In this document: positions 17,328 to 25,483 of the stretch, piece by piece | Numbering within the stretch: position 1 is the stretch's first letter | How the letters are laid out: every line of letters begins with the position of its first letter | Assembly: GCA_026003175.1 (NCBI GenBank) | Contig: BPGT01000003.1 | Span: forward strand, 248,001 to 312,000 | Reading direction: 5' to 3' | Source: Armatimonadota bacterium | GTDB lineage: Bacteria > Armatimonadota > HRBIN16 | DNA: 64,000 nucleotides | The notes under the pieces: generated by a model | What the model was told of the DNA's origin: nothing | The model's input: the letters and a program-made list of their open reading frames with translations, nothing else | Database searches by the model: none | Program-made: the position numbers and the translations under genes

Positions 17328-17780
17328 ATGAGGGTAGTCATTCTGGGGTGCGGACGCACCGGCGCCGCGCTGGCACGTATCATGGCTGCAGAAGGGCATC
17401 GGGTAACCCTTATCGAGTGGAACAACGACGCGCTGGAGCGTCTGGGCGGCAAGTTCACTGGCGTGGTGATTACGGGCAACGGACTGGACGAGGACGTTCT
17501 GAAAAAAGCGGGCATCGAGCAGGCGGACATGTTCGTTGCCCTTACTGAAGGCGACAACCGCAACCTGATGGCAGCACAAATCGCCAAAGAGCGGTTTCAT
17601 GTGCCCAAAGTTATCGCCAAGGTCAACGACCCTATCAGGGCGGAAGCTTACCGGCAACGGGGCATCTACACGATATGTTATAGCCTGATTGGCTCCGCCA
17701 TGATACGAGACCTCGCATACGACCGCCCGCTGGGTTCGGTAGAAGAGTACAACATCGTTCCCCCAGAACTGAAGGACTGA
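17328..17780 (+). CDS. TrkA-N (RCK) domain protein, potassium channel regulator
   Basis: These 150 residues are a single Rossmann-type RCK_N domain, with MRVVILGCGRTGAALARIMAAEGH at the NAD-binding Gly-rich loop, LIEWNNDALERLGG for the acidic ribose-binding end, and KVIAKVNDPIRAEAY. It lacks the RCK_C half found in the next gene. Regulators of this kind gate K+ uptake from the cytoplasmic side. No TrkH/KtrB channel gene is present in the window. The ATG at 17328 is preferred over the in-frame TTG at 17322. Confidence 0.85.
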   Translation: MRVVILGCGRTGAALARIMAAEGHRVTLIEWNNDALERLGGKFTGVVITGNGLDEDVLKKAGIEQADMFVALTEGDNRNLMAAQIAKERFHVPKVIAKVNDPIRAEAYRQRGIYTICYSLIGSAMIRDLAYDRPLGSVEEYNIVPPELKD

Positions 17781-17796
17781 GTGAGGTAACTGTACG

Positions 17797-18465
17797 ATGT
17801 ACATTATCATAGTCGGTGCTGGCAACGTCGGTTACTATCTGGCGAAGACGCTATTGAACGCCGGGCACGAGGTGTTGCTGATTGAGCGCGATAAGCGGCG
17901 TTGCGACCTGCTGCGCGATGAGTTTGGCGAAGTGGTGATGCGCGGGCGCGGCGATGAAATCCGCATCATGCGCGAAGCGGGAGCAGACCGCGCAGACATC
18001 GTGGTCGCCTGTACCGGCGACGATGAGGACAACCTGATTATCAGCCAGATTGCCAAGTGGTATTTCAACGTTCCGCGTACGGTGGCGCGTATCAATGACC
18101 CGCGTAATGAGAGTATTTTCCAGCAACTGGGCATCGACGCCACAGTGAGCAGTACGAACATTATCTATCACCTAATAGAGCAAGAGCTCGAAACGGGCGA
18201 GGTCATCCCGCTTGCGGCGCTGAAGCGAGGTAATATCGAGATTGTAGATGTGGAGTTAACGACACGTTCACCAGTGTTAGGCAAACGCATTCAAGACCTG
18301 CCGCTGCCACCGGACGCGCTCATCGTGTGCATTATCCGACAGGAAAACGCCATGCTTCCGCATGGTGATACCGTGCTGGAACCGAACGATAGCGTGATCG
18401 CACTGGTGTCGGCGCAAAACGAACGCCAGCTGCGCAAGGTGTTCGCGGAGGAACAGGAGGTATAG
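17797..18465 (+). CDS. trkA: TrkA family potassium uptake regulator
   Basis: This 222-residue protein has an RCK_N domain (MYIIIVGAGNVGYYLAKTL, VLLIERDKRRCDLL, VARINDPRNESIF) and an RCK_C domain from about residue 140 (IVDVELTTRSPVLGKRIQDL to the end). It starts 16 bases after the shorter TrkA-N protein, and the two probably form a hetero-oligomeric gating ring. It is convergent with a secreted protein gene, with the stops 3 bases apart. Confidence 0.88.
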   Translation: MYIIIVGAGNVGYYLAKTLLNAGHEVLLIERDKRRCDLLRDEFGEVVMRGRGDEIRIMREAGADRADIVVACTGDDEDNLIISQIAKWYFNVPRTVARINDPRNESIFQQLGIDATVSSTNIIYHLIEQELETGEVIPLAALKRGNIEIVDVELTTRSPVLGKRIQDLPLPPDALIVCIIRQENAMLPHGDTVLEPNDSVIALVSAQNERQLRKVFAEEQEV

Positions 18466-18467
18466 TC

Positions 18468-19370
18468 CTATCTTCCCACGCTCAGTTGCAAACTCAGGTA
18501 ACCCGCCGGGCGGTCGCGCCAGCTTTCCACCAGACTGCCCGGACGATGCAGCGCAAATGCCGTCAGTCCCTCGATAGGCGTGCCTGCGATGGGAAAACCC
18601 CGCGGCGCAAAGGTGGCTCCCAGCTGTGCGTGCAGCCCTCGCACGAGGGGGAAGCCAATCGCCCCGCTTAGTACGGGGCGATAGACGGCATTTCGGTGGC
18701 GGTCAGCGTAGAGTCCGCCTTCCAGCTGTATCTGCCAGCGCGTCGTCTCTGTGGAAACCGCCCTGACCGATAGCCCGACGGTGTCTGCCGCTTCTGTGCC
18801 AGCGTGCGTGCGGGAGTAGGATAAGCGGGTGATTGTTGTCCATCCACGAAAGCGCTGGATGGAGAGCAGGCTGGTGGTGTCTGTACGGGGAGGCACATAG
18901 GTGAATAGTCCTTCCGCGACATCTGCGACGCCTTCGCTGCCCTCCAGCCGACACAGCGACAACACCAGGCGGCGGTCGCCTTCTCTCCGCAATACCCGCT
19001 CTGCTCCAAACCAGCGGGTTGAGGTAGAGAAACGGTTGGTACGCACACGCCCTTTCGCCACAAACCTCTGCCAGCCAACCTGCAGCTCCGTTTGGTCATC
19101 CAGTTGCAGAACAACCGACTGCTCGCTCGCCCACAGAGTGCGCCCCTCTACCTCAGCAGCACGCCATGTGGTGGAAACACGTACATGATTTGTCGCCTGT
19201 GCCCGCGCGCTGGCAGAAAGGAGTAACGTCAGCGGGATGATGAGGTAAAGGGAGGTGAGTAAGACCTCTCCTCCAACCCCTCTCCCACAGGAAGCGGGGC
19301 GTTCCGCCTTTCCTTGTAAGGAAGGGGGACAGGGGGTTAGGTCCTTTGACACACATCGCCAGCGATTCAT
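18468..19370 (-). CDS. Secreted beta-rich protein with repeat insertion in its N-terminus
   Basis: The 300-residue frame starts at 19370, where ATGA overlaps the stop of the lipoprotein gene upstream. The hydrophobic signal (LYLIIPLTLLLSASARAQA) only begins at about residue 41. The preceding residues 10-36 are the translation of a dispersed repeat (LTPCPPSLQGKAERPASCG). The mature part has many alternating strands and a terminal RPAGYLSLQLSVGR, resembling an outer-membrane beta-barrel, though no family is recognised. The repeat may have been inserted in frame into the start of a signal peptide; whether export still works is unknown. Confidence 0.65.
   Translation of the reverse strand: MNRWRCVSKDLTPCPPSLQGKAERPASCGRGVGGEVLLTSLYLIIPLTLLLSASARAQATNHVRVSTTWRAAEVEGRTLWASEQSVVLQLDDQTELQVGWQRFVAKGRVRTNRFSTSTRWFGAERVLRREGDRRLVLSLCRLEGSEGVADVAEGLFTYVPPRTDTTSLLSIQRFRGWTTITRLSYSRTHAGTEAADTVGLSVRAVSTETTRWQIQLEGGLYADRHRNAVYRPVLSGAIGFPLVRGLHAQLGATFAPRGFPIAGTPIEGLTAFALHRPGSLVESWRDRPAGYLSLQLSVGR
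19262..19345. repeat. REP-like palindromic repeat inside a coding region
   Basis: This C/G-rich segment shares its core (CCCCTCTCC, GGGGCGTTCC, CTTTCCTTGTAAGGAAGG, GGGGGTTAGGT) with the interior of the two MITE copies. Its ends form the inverted pair GACCT...AGGTC. It lies in frame within the first 40 codons of the gene at 18468-19370. Confidence 0.7.
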
Positions 19371-20098
19371 GGCTTTAACGCTTTCAGAATCAGACGTGAG
19401 ACGTTGCCCAAGGTAGGCCCACCGGGCAGGGCATCGAAACTCACAGCCGCTACGGGATTACCTCCTTCCGTTTGGGCGACAAAGGGGCGTGTCATATCTA
19501 CCGTGCCGTTAGCATGTTGCACGAACAGGCGCGAGGAGCCCCCTGCTGCCGCCGCGTCAGTGAGAAACGCTACGTATGAGTTCTCAATCACCGCGCCCAG
19601 CGCAGGGAACTTTGCCTCGAATTTGATAGGCAAGGTGGTGTGCAGGCTACCTCCCGAGGCGAACACATCAAACACGTACGCAGTGAGCGCGCTGCGGAAC
19701 TCCTTGCCGTCCTGTACCACATGGATGTTCTCCGCAACAGCGGTGTAGCGTCCTTCAGGCAATTGCAGGTCATCCAGCAAGGTACCGTCGCGGCTCACCC
19801 GAAAAGTGCGCAGGAAATCCGCAGGTGCGGGGGTATCTGTTCGGGGGTTGACGAAGCCGTCACCTCGATATAGCTTTACTTCCACCACGTCGTCGAAGCC
19901 CACGCCCGGCAGTTGCGACTGGTTCGCCTTGATGATGACGACGCCCGCTCCCTGCTCAACAACCACTTTGCCATTGGTCAGGGTGATATATTGTGAAGGG
20001 AGGACTGCCGTACCTCCGCCGCCACCGCAGCCATTCAGAATCAGCGCAGCCCACGCTGCTAAGACCACGCCCGCCAGCATGATGCTCGCTCTTGCCAT
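19367..20098 (-). CDS. Putative lipoprotein of unknown function
   Basis: The 243 residues begin with a lipoprotein signal ending ILNGC, so Cys at about 24 would be lipidated, followed by a Gly run. The rest is beta-strand rich, with GDGFVNPRTDTPAP, LQLPEGRYTAVAENIHV and a C-terminal VSRLILKALKP. The LPEGRYTAVAENI text suggests an Ig-like or carbohydrate-binding-like fold, but no family is recognised. A promoter lies at 20150-20179. It is translationally coupled to the secreted protein downstream, suggesting a shared envelope role. Confidence 0.7.
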   Translation of the reverse strand: MARASIMLAGVVLAAWAALILNGCGGGGGTAVLPSQYITLTNGKVVVEQGAGVVIIKANQSQLPGVGFDDVVEVKLYRGDGFVNPRTDTPAPADFLRTFRVSRDGTLLDDLQLPEGRYTAVAENIHVVQDGKEFRSALTAYVFDVFASGGSLHTTLPIKFEAKFPALGAVIENSYVAFLTDAAAAGGSSRLFVQHANGTVDMTRPFVAQTEGGNPVAAVSFDALPGGPTLGNVSRLILKALKP

Positions 20099-20149
20099 GT
20101 TCGTCTTACCTCGTTTCCGACGGATTTACCCGAAAGAATGCTGGCTTTC

Positions 20150-20179
20150 ACTGTAGCATGAGGCGGTTCAGGTTGTCAA
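20150..20179 (-). promoter_or_regulatory. Promoter for the lipoprotein gene
   Basis: On the minus strand TTGACA (20179-20174) is followed after 18 bases by TACAGT (20155-20150). The -35 box lies in the last codons of the mannosidase gene. The leader would be about 45 bases. Confidence 0.5.
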
Positions 20180-23100
20180 TCTCAATTTCACGGTCACAAT
20201 TTCGAACGGCTGGATCGGGATGGTAAACTCTCCATCTTGCAGAGGCAAAAGCTGGATATCCCGCTCCAACAGGTCACAAAGCACCGCTTCACGCACTGGC
20301 AAGCTGGTAGAGACCCTCACCGCGCCGCGCGAGTTGTACGCCTCATACAGCCGAACGATGACCGCCTCTTCATCCTCTGCTTTTTTGACCGACTCGATAA
20401 TCGCCCCATCGCGGTCTACCCAGAAGAATTGCTTCCTGACGTTCCAGTCGCCACGCTGACCTACAGGCAGCAGCACAGCTCTGGGTGGGCAGTTCAGGCT
20501 ATACGCCTCCTCAATCACGCCGCTCTCCTGCAAACTGCCTGCGTGCGGAAACAGCGAATAGGTGAACCGGTGATGTCCCATGTCCGCTTCAGGGTCGGGT
20601 GCTTTGGGCGAGCGCAACAGGGTAAGGCGCATGGTGTTACCGAACACGTCGTGCCCGTATTTGCAGTCGTTGAGCAGTGCCACACCGTAGCCGTGTTCGC
20701 TCAGGTCTACCCACTTTTGCGCGGCGACCTCGAAGCGCGCCATGTCCCAGCTGGTGTTGTAGTGCGTCGGTCGCTCCACATGACCGTATTGAATCTCATA
20801 CGTCGCCCGCTGGCTGTTTACTGCTACGGGGAAAGCCACCTTCAGCAGCTTATACTCCTCGTACCAATCCACTTCGGTCGCGAAGTCAATACGTCGGCTG
20901 CCCTTCGCCAGTTGCACTGTCTGGGTGATGCGGGATTTGTCGAAGGTGCGCGTAAAGCGTACTGCTGCCCGTACGGGACCGCTCTCTATCACCTCTACCG
21001 AGTCCAGTTCGGTAATCACACGCCCTTTCTCCTGGTAAAAGATGTCAATGTCCCATGCGTCCCAGAAGAGTGGCTTGTCCTCGAACAGCTGTAGCAGGTT
21101 GCCCTTTTCACCAGGTGCAAGCACCTCGCGCCCATTCTCACGGTCGTAGATGCGTTCTATAAGCCCCTGCGCGTCGAACTCTATCCGCAGGATGCCGTTG
21201 TCCAGCACGCGGGGGGAGACGGTAAACGGATTGGCTTCTTCGCAAGGTTCCTCGCGCAGGTCGTACACGATGTAAGCATACCCTTCCGAAGCGTACCAGT
21301 CTTCCAGCAACGCGAAACGCCTGTTCCCATCTTCCACCACCTGTACAGGCACTATTGTGCCTTCAAAAAGCGCGGAACGTGGAGCAGCGCCATCAGGCAA
21401 GGGCACTGTTACCACCTGCGTAAAAGGCGCGGGGGGCGTTGTACGCACCACCAACAGCGGCATCTGCATCCCTTCGGTGTTCACCTGCTCACCGATGGCG
21501 CGCAGGGCATCTTGCACCACGCGCTCGCCGATTTCGCGTACTTCCGCATAGTCGCGCTCCGAGTCGCGGTACACCTCGTTTACCGACGAGCCGGGGATGA
21601 TGTCATGAAACTGGTTGAGCAGCACCAGCTTCCACGCGCGTTCCAACTCCTGCGCAGGGTAGTTTCTCAGTCCATCGGGGCGCAAGCAGGAGAGGAACTC
21701 CGCCTCGCGCAGCAGGAACTCGCTCTTACGGTTGTGGCGTTTGTTGCGTGCTTGTGTGGTGTAGGTGCCGCGATGCAGCTCTAGATAGAGCTCACCCACC
21801 CAGACAGGTAGGTCTTTCGCCTCCGCCTCTGCTTTGGCAAAGAAGTCACGGGCAAACTCTAGCGTGACGCGCGGCATCCCTTCCACGTCGCGCAGGCGTC
21901 GGGCGTATTCCAGCATCTGCATTGTAGGACCGCCCCCTCCGTCGCCGTAACCGTAGATGTAAAGCGCACGGGTAGCACGGTCGTGCTCCTTGAAATTATG
22001 CACATGGTACATCAACTCGTGTGGTGTCATGTTGCCGTTATAGGTGTCGGCGGGCGGGAAGTGCGTGAAGATGCGCGTGCCATCGATGCCCTGCCACAAG
22101 AAAGTGTGGTGCGGGAAACGGTTGAACTGGTTCCAGCTAATCTTTTGCGTCATGAAGTAGCGGATACCCGCTTTTTTCAACAGCTGTGGCAGGCACGCCG
22201 CATAGCCGAACACATCCGGCAGCCACAGGTCTACCGTTTCGATACCGAACTCCTGCATCCAGAACCGCTTACCGTACAGGATCTGTCGCGCCAGCGACTC
22301 GCCGCCGGTGATGTTGCAGTCCGCTTCCACCCACATCGACCCGGCGACCTCCCACTGTCCCTCGCGCACCTTCTGCTTGATGCGTTCGTACAGACGCGGA
22401 GCCAGCTCCTTCACCCACGCATACTGCTGTGCCTGCGAGCAGATGAACTTGTATTCGGGGTACATATCCATCAACCTGACGGCGGTGGCGAAGGTGTGGA
22501 TGCATTTTTGCTGGGTGCGTTCGAGGGGCCACAGCCAGGCGGTATCGATGTGGGCATGTCCAATCGCGCTGATTTCGTGGGCAGAAGGGCAAGCGGGCTT
22601 ATTATACACCTCCGCCACCATCTGGCGGCAGCGGGCGATGCTGTTTCGGTCGTTGGGGGCGAAGGCGTTCACAGCGGCGTTGAGCGCAGTAAGCAGTTGT
22701 GCGCGGCGAGGCTCGTTCGCCGGCAGTTCCTTCAGCACCTCCAGCGCAACGCGCATGTCGAAGTACAGTGCAGTGATGTCGCGATCCCACACCGCCAGAT
22801 TCGCCAGACGGAAAGTGAAGGGGTTCGGTGGAGGCTCCACCGGTTTGGCATCCACGCTCACGAATGGGTTCATGCCCGTTGCCTGCACATAGAGGGTGAC
22901 TTCCTCGCCTCCCCGTGCGGAATCGGTGACCAGGTACTCGCGGTGGTTTTCGTCAATTCCCTGCCGCGGGTCATTGCCCACCCATACCACCGCCTCCGCC
23001 CCGCAGTCGATAAGGGCGCACACGCTCTCTCCACGCCACTCGGGAGGGATGACGGCGGTAAAGCGGAACCAGGCGTCGCTCCATATCGGTCCCCAGGTAT

Positions 23101-23275
23101 AGCCCGGCTCTACGGGAGTGTACGTTAGTTTGGGGGCGTCTTCAGGGCGAACTCTGCCTTCGGGACGGTACACCGCCGCCTGCATGGGTATCTGCTGCGC
23201 CCAGATTCGGGGTTGCAGCTCGTTGCGGATGAAGCGATCCACCCGCGCCAGAGTCAGTTCGGGATGTTTGAGCAT
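20168..23275 (-). CDS. Alpha-mannosidase, glycoside hydrolase family 38
   Basis: This 1035-residue enzyme releases alpha-linked mannose. The GH38 catalytic domain shows IGHAHIDTAWLWPLERT at about 238-254 (zinc ligands His and Asp) and WLPDVFGYAA at about 351-360 with the nucleophile Asp. QFHDIIPGSSVNEVY is also present. The C-terminal GH38 beta domains follow. There is no signal peptide, so it is probably cytoplasmic and acts on imported oligosaccharides. The start at 23275 (MLKHPELT) follows GGAGGTGA; the longer upstream frame has no such support. Confidence 0.93.
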   Translation of the reverse strand: MLKHPELTLARVDRFIRNELQPRIWAQQIPMQAAVYRPEGRVRPEDAPKLTYTPVEPGYTWGPIWSDAWFRFTAVIPPEWRGESVCALIDCGAEAVVWVGNDPRQGIDENHREYLVTDSARGGEEVTLYVQATGMNPFVSVDAKPVEPPPNPFTFRLANLAVWDRDITALYFDMRVALEVLKELPANEPRRAQLLTALNAAVNAFAPNDRNSIARCRQMVAEVYNKPACPSAHEISAIGHAHIDTAWLWPLERTQQKCIHTFATAVRLMDMYPEYKFICSQAQQYAWVKELAPRLYERIKQKVREGQWEVAGSMWVEADCNITGGESLARQILYGKRFWMQEFGIETVDLWLPDVFGYAACLPQLLKKAGIRYFMTQKISWNQFNRFPHHTFLWQGIDGTRIFTHFPPADTYNGNMTPHELMYHVHNFKEHDRATRALYIYGYGDGGGGPTMQMLEYARRLRDVEGMPRVTLEFARDFFAKAEAEAKDLPVWVGELYLELHRGTYTTQARNKRHNRKSEFLLREAEFLSCLRPDGLRNYPAQELERAWKLVLLNQFHDIIPGSSVNEVYRDSERDYAEVREIGERVVQDALRAIGEQVNTEGMQMPLLVVRTTPPAPFTQVVTVPLPDGAAPRSALFEGTIVPVQVVEDGNRRFALLEDWYASEGYAYIVYDLREEPCEEANPFTVSPRVLDNGILRIEFDAQGLIERIYDRENGREVLAPGEKGNLLQLFEDKPLFWDAWDIDIFYQEKGRVITELDSVEVIESGPVRAAVRFTRTFDKSRITQTVQLAKGSRRIDFATEVDWYEEYKLLKVAFPVAVNSQRATYEIQYGHVERPTHYNTSWDMARFEVAAQKWVDLSEHGYGVALLNDCKYGHDVFGNTMRLTLLRSPKAPDPEADMGHHRFTYSLFPHAGSLQESGVIEEAYSLNCPPRAVLLPVGQRGDWNVRKQFFWVDRDGAIIESVKKAEDEEAVIVRLYEAYNSRGAVRVSTSLPVREAVLCDLLERDIQLLPLQDGEFTIPIQPFEIVTVKLRLTT

Positions 23276-23316
23276 GGATGCCTTCTCGTCACCTCCGTGT
23301 ATGGCTTTGTTTGCAC

Positions 23317-23345
23317 CGGATAGTACCGGTAGTTTCTCCTGACAA
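23317..23345 (-). promoter_or_regulatory. Possible promoter for the alpha-mannosidase
   Basis: On the minus strand TTGTCA (23345-23340) and TATCCG (23322-23317) are 17 bases apart. The rest of the 309-bp gap to the sigma remnant (23346-23584) shows nothing I can assign; a TTGACA at 23401 has no matching -10 box. Confidence 0.4.
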
Positions 23346-23584
23346 GGGTGGTCTTCCTGCCTGCGAGGGGCAGGAACGTTTGCGCTACGCCCTCGCCTTG
23401 TTGACAAAAGTGACCTTAGCGGAGTGTCTTGTTTATCCCTTTCGCGCGATGTTTAACTGTTAGAAACCTGCTCTCCACCATGTTTGACAAATTCTCTCCA
23501 CGATGCCATGATGGACGCACAGCGATTCCCTGTCTGCGTTTGTCGTGAGGCACGTCCGCGGTTCTCCACAACACAGGGAAAGGG

Positions 23585-23848
23585 ATGGTGATTGTGTATC
23601 GCTACGAGGCGACCATACGCTACTTTCTCCGGCAGGGCTTTCCCCTGCACGAGGCAGAAGACCTGGCGCAAGAGGTGTAGATACGGCTCTGGCTGGCGCA
23701 ACAGCGCGGCCCGGAGTGTAACCTCCTGTCCTGGCGTCGCGCATGCCGTTCGGTGTTGTGCGACCATCTGCGTCACCTGCGCAGGGAACGGCAACTTTTT
23801 GTGCCTTTGGATGAGGCGGTGGATTACCCTGCGCCCTCGTGCTGGTGA
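23585..23848 (+). pseudogene. ECF sigma factor remnant with internal amber stop
   Basis: The frame reads MVIVYRYEATIRYFLRQGF then HEAEDLAQEV, a TAG at 23678-23680, and on in the same frame IRLWLAQQRG ... HLRRERQLFVPLDEA to a TGA at 23846. HEAEDLAQEV-x-IRLW is the region 2 core of ECF sigma factors, where the stop replaces the residue usually Phe. Region 4 is absent. The gene therefore has both a nonsense mutation and a lost C-terminal half. Only the region 2 part of the call is firm. Confidence 0.65.
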
Positions 23849-24702
23849 TGCCCACGAACGCGATGGCTCTACGTAGCAGCGCGGACATCCAAGGCGTTGC
23901 AGCAGCTTATTATCGTGAGATTGTGCGCACAGGCAACACATACATCCTGCGTCCCAGTCAACAAGCACCTCCAACATTCGGTACGACCTTCAGAAGAAAG
24001 CAGGAGCAAAGGAACGCCTCGCTGTTTCCCGCAGTGTGGTGGAAGGGGACTGAATATGGTCAGATGGAAATTCGCGTGAGGAGGAGCGAAGAGGGGGTAG
24101 TGCGGGTTTTCGTCAAAGCGATAGCAGTGCCTCTATCCAAATTCTGCGAACGATTCTCCAAAGAGACGGGCTGGCAACTGCAGGTGGAGCCGGATTTGCA
24201 GGCAGTACGCATCTTTGCCAAATGGCAATCTGTGTCGCCTGGGGAGGTGGTAGAAGCTATCTCGCTGTTGCTGCGCAGTGAGGTACAGGTATTTTTCTCG
24301 CGCAGTGTGGAACAGAAGCAGGCGGAACAACGTGCCCTGGAAGAAGAGGCATCTCTGGCAGAACGTGCAAAGATTGTGCACACACGTGCGGAGTATACGG
24401 AACAGCTGCTACCAGAGTTGCTGAACGAGCTGACGCCAGAGGAGCTGGAGCGGTTTCAACAGGGACAAGAGGTAGAGGTACCCGTGTCGCGCTTGTCGCC
24501 AGGTCTGTCTGATCGCGCTCTGCGCTTCGCAGCAGACTTATGGGATGCACTGTTTGCGACAATAGAACCTCAGCCGGGAGAGACATTTGTGAGAGAGCAT
24601 CTGCGTGAATGCGAACCAGTGCTCCGGCTACCCACGCCGCAGCGGAGCTACCTGGGTATTCGTTTCAGGAACCCTTCCAGTGGGCAGGAATACGTGCTTT
24701 GA
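23839..24702 (+). CDS. STN/secretin-N-like domain protein, start uncertain
   Basis: The open frame gives 287 residues, but the first 75 or so have no recognisable character and overlap the dead sigma gene. From about residue 90 the text IAVPLSKFCERFSKETGWQ, VEPDLQAVRIFAKW and VSPGEVVEAISLLL resembles a secretin/TonB short N-terminal (STN) domain. A helical, Glu-rich stretch follows (QAEQRALEEEASLAERAK), and then a variable C-terminus. No signal peptide is visible in frame; an ATG at 24064 or a lost upstream exon-like part are alternatives. It may once have worked with the sigma factor, but that is inference. Confidence 0.5.
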   Translation: MLVMPTNAMALRSSADIQGVAAAYYREIVRTGNTYILRPSQQAPPTFGTTFRRKQEQRNASLFPAVWWKGTEYGQMEIRVRRSEEGVVRVFVKAIAVPLSKFCERFSKETGWQLQVEPDLQAVRIFAKWQSVSPGEVVEAISLLLRSEVQVFFSRSVEQKQAEQRALEEEASLAERAKIVHTRAEYTEQLLPELLNELTPEELERFQQGQEVEVPVSRLSPGLSDRALRFAADLWDALFATIEPQPGETFVREHLRECEPVLRLPTPQRSYLGIRFRNPSSGQEYVL

Positions 24703-24856
24703 GGGCAGACATCTGGTTGGTTCCTCTCCTCCCATTATGCTCTGCCCTGTGTATTATCACCTCAACAACGGATAGGACACCAACATCCCCCCCTTAGAAA
24801 CTTCTGCCCACCCCCTGCGTCTATAACAGTGAGAACCTTCGTAGGGAGGTAGTGAA

Positions 24857-25483
24857 ATGAAAGCACGTATTTCCCTTCGGACGGTGGGGGGTATGGTGCT
24901 GGCGCTGCTGGTCGGTTTCCTGTTGGGTAGTAGCATCCAGCCGCTGCGGTCACAGCCATCGGCGCAACAGCCAGCTACCCAACCCGTCGGTGATGCGCTG
25001 GTGGAACGGCTGGTGCGTGAAGCGGACGAGACGGGCAGGCAGGTGCGTGCCGATGTGGCTGCATTAACAGAGTTGATGAAGCGGGTGATTCGCGAGGTGG
25101 AGTTCGGGCAGCAGAGTCCTGAACTGGAACAGCAAGGTAAGGTGCTTACCGAACGCATCGGGGTGGACGTAGAGGTAGCGATTGCTCAGACACTGCTGGC
25201 AGTGGCGGAGAAGTCGGTGGTACGCAATGGGCAAGAGCAATGGGTGATTCAACGCATCACGGACTTCTTTAAAGCGCCTCAGTCTGAGGTGCTGCGCTAC
25301 CGCGAGAAGGGGTATACGTTGAGCTCTATCATCTTGGCGTACGGTATCGCCAAAGCGGCGAACGCTTCACCGGAGCGAATATTCGAGATGCGCCAGATGC
25401 GGCAGAGCTACCCCGCCATCGCCGTTACGCTGGGTGTGAAACCACAGGCACTGGGCAAGGCGTTGCAGGGGCTATTCCCCTAG
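24857..25483 (+). CDS. Membrane-anchored helical protein of unknown function
   Basis: This 208-residue protein has an N-terminal membrane anchor (MVLALLVGFLLGSSI) and a Gln/Pro linker. An alpha-helical outer part follows, with KSVVRNGQEQWVIQRITDFF and YPAIAVTLGVKPQALGKALQ near the end. The ATG at 24857 follows GGGAGGT. The stop overlaps the convergent stop of the heparinase-like gene within CTAG at 25480-25483. I do not recognise the family. Confidence 0.7.
   Translation: MKARISLRTVGGMVLALLVGFLLGSSIQPLRSQPSAQQPATQPVGDALVERLVREADETGRQVRADVAALTELMKRVIREVEFGQQSPELEQQGKVLTERIGVDVEVAIAQTLLAVAEKSVVRNGQEQWVIQRITDFFKAPQSEVLRYREKGYTLSSIILAYGIAKAANASPERIFEMRQMRQSYPAIAVTLGVKPQALGKALQGLFP

Noticed and set aside
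20237-23128. Long open frames opposite the alpha-mannosidase (285 and 381 codons)
   Set aside because: They are antisense to a clear GH38 gene, lack ribosome sites and have His/Arg/Val-rich composition typical of shadow frames in GC-rich DNA.
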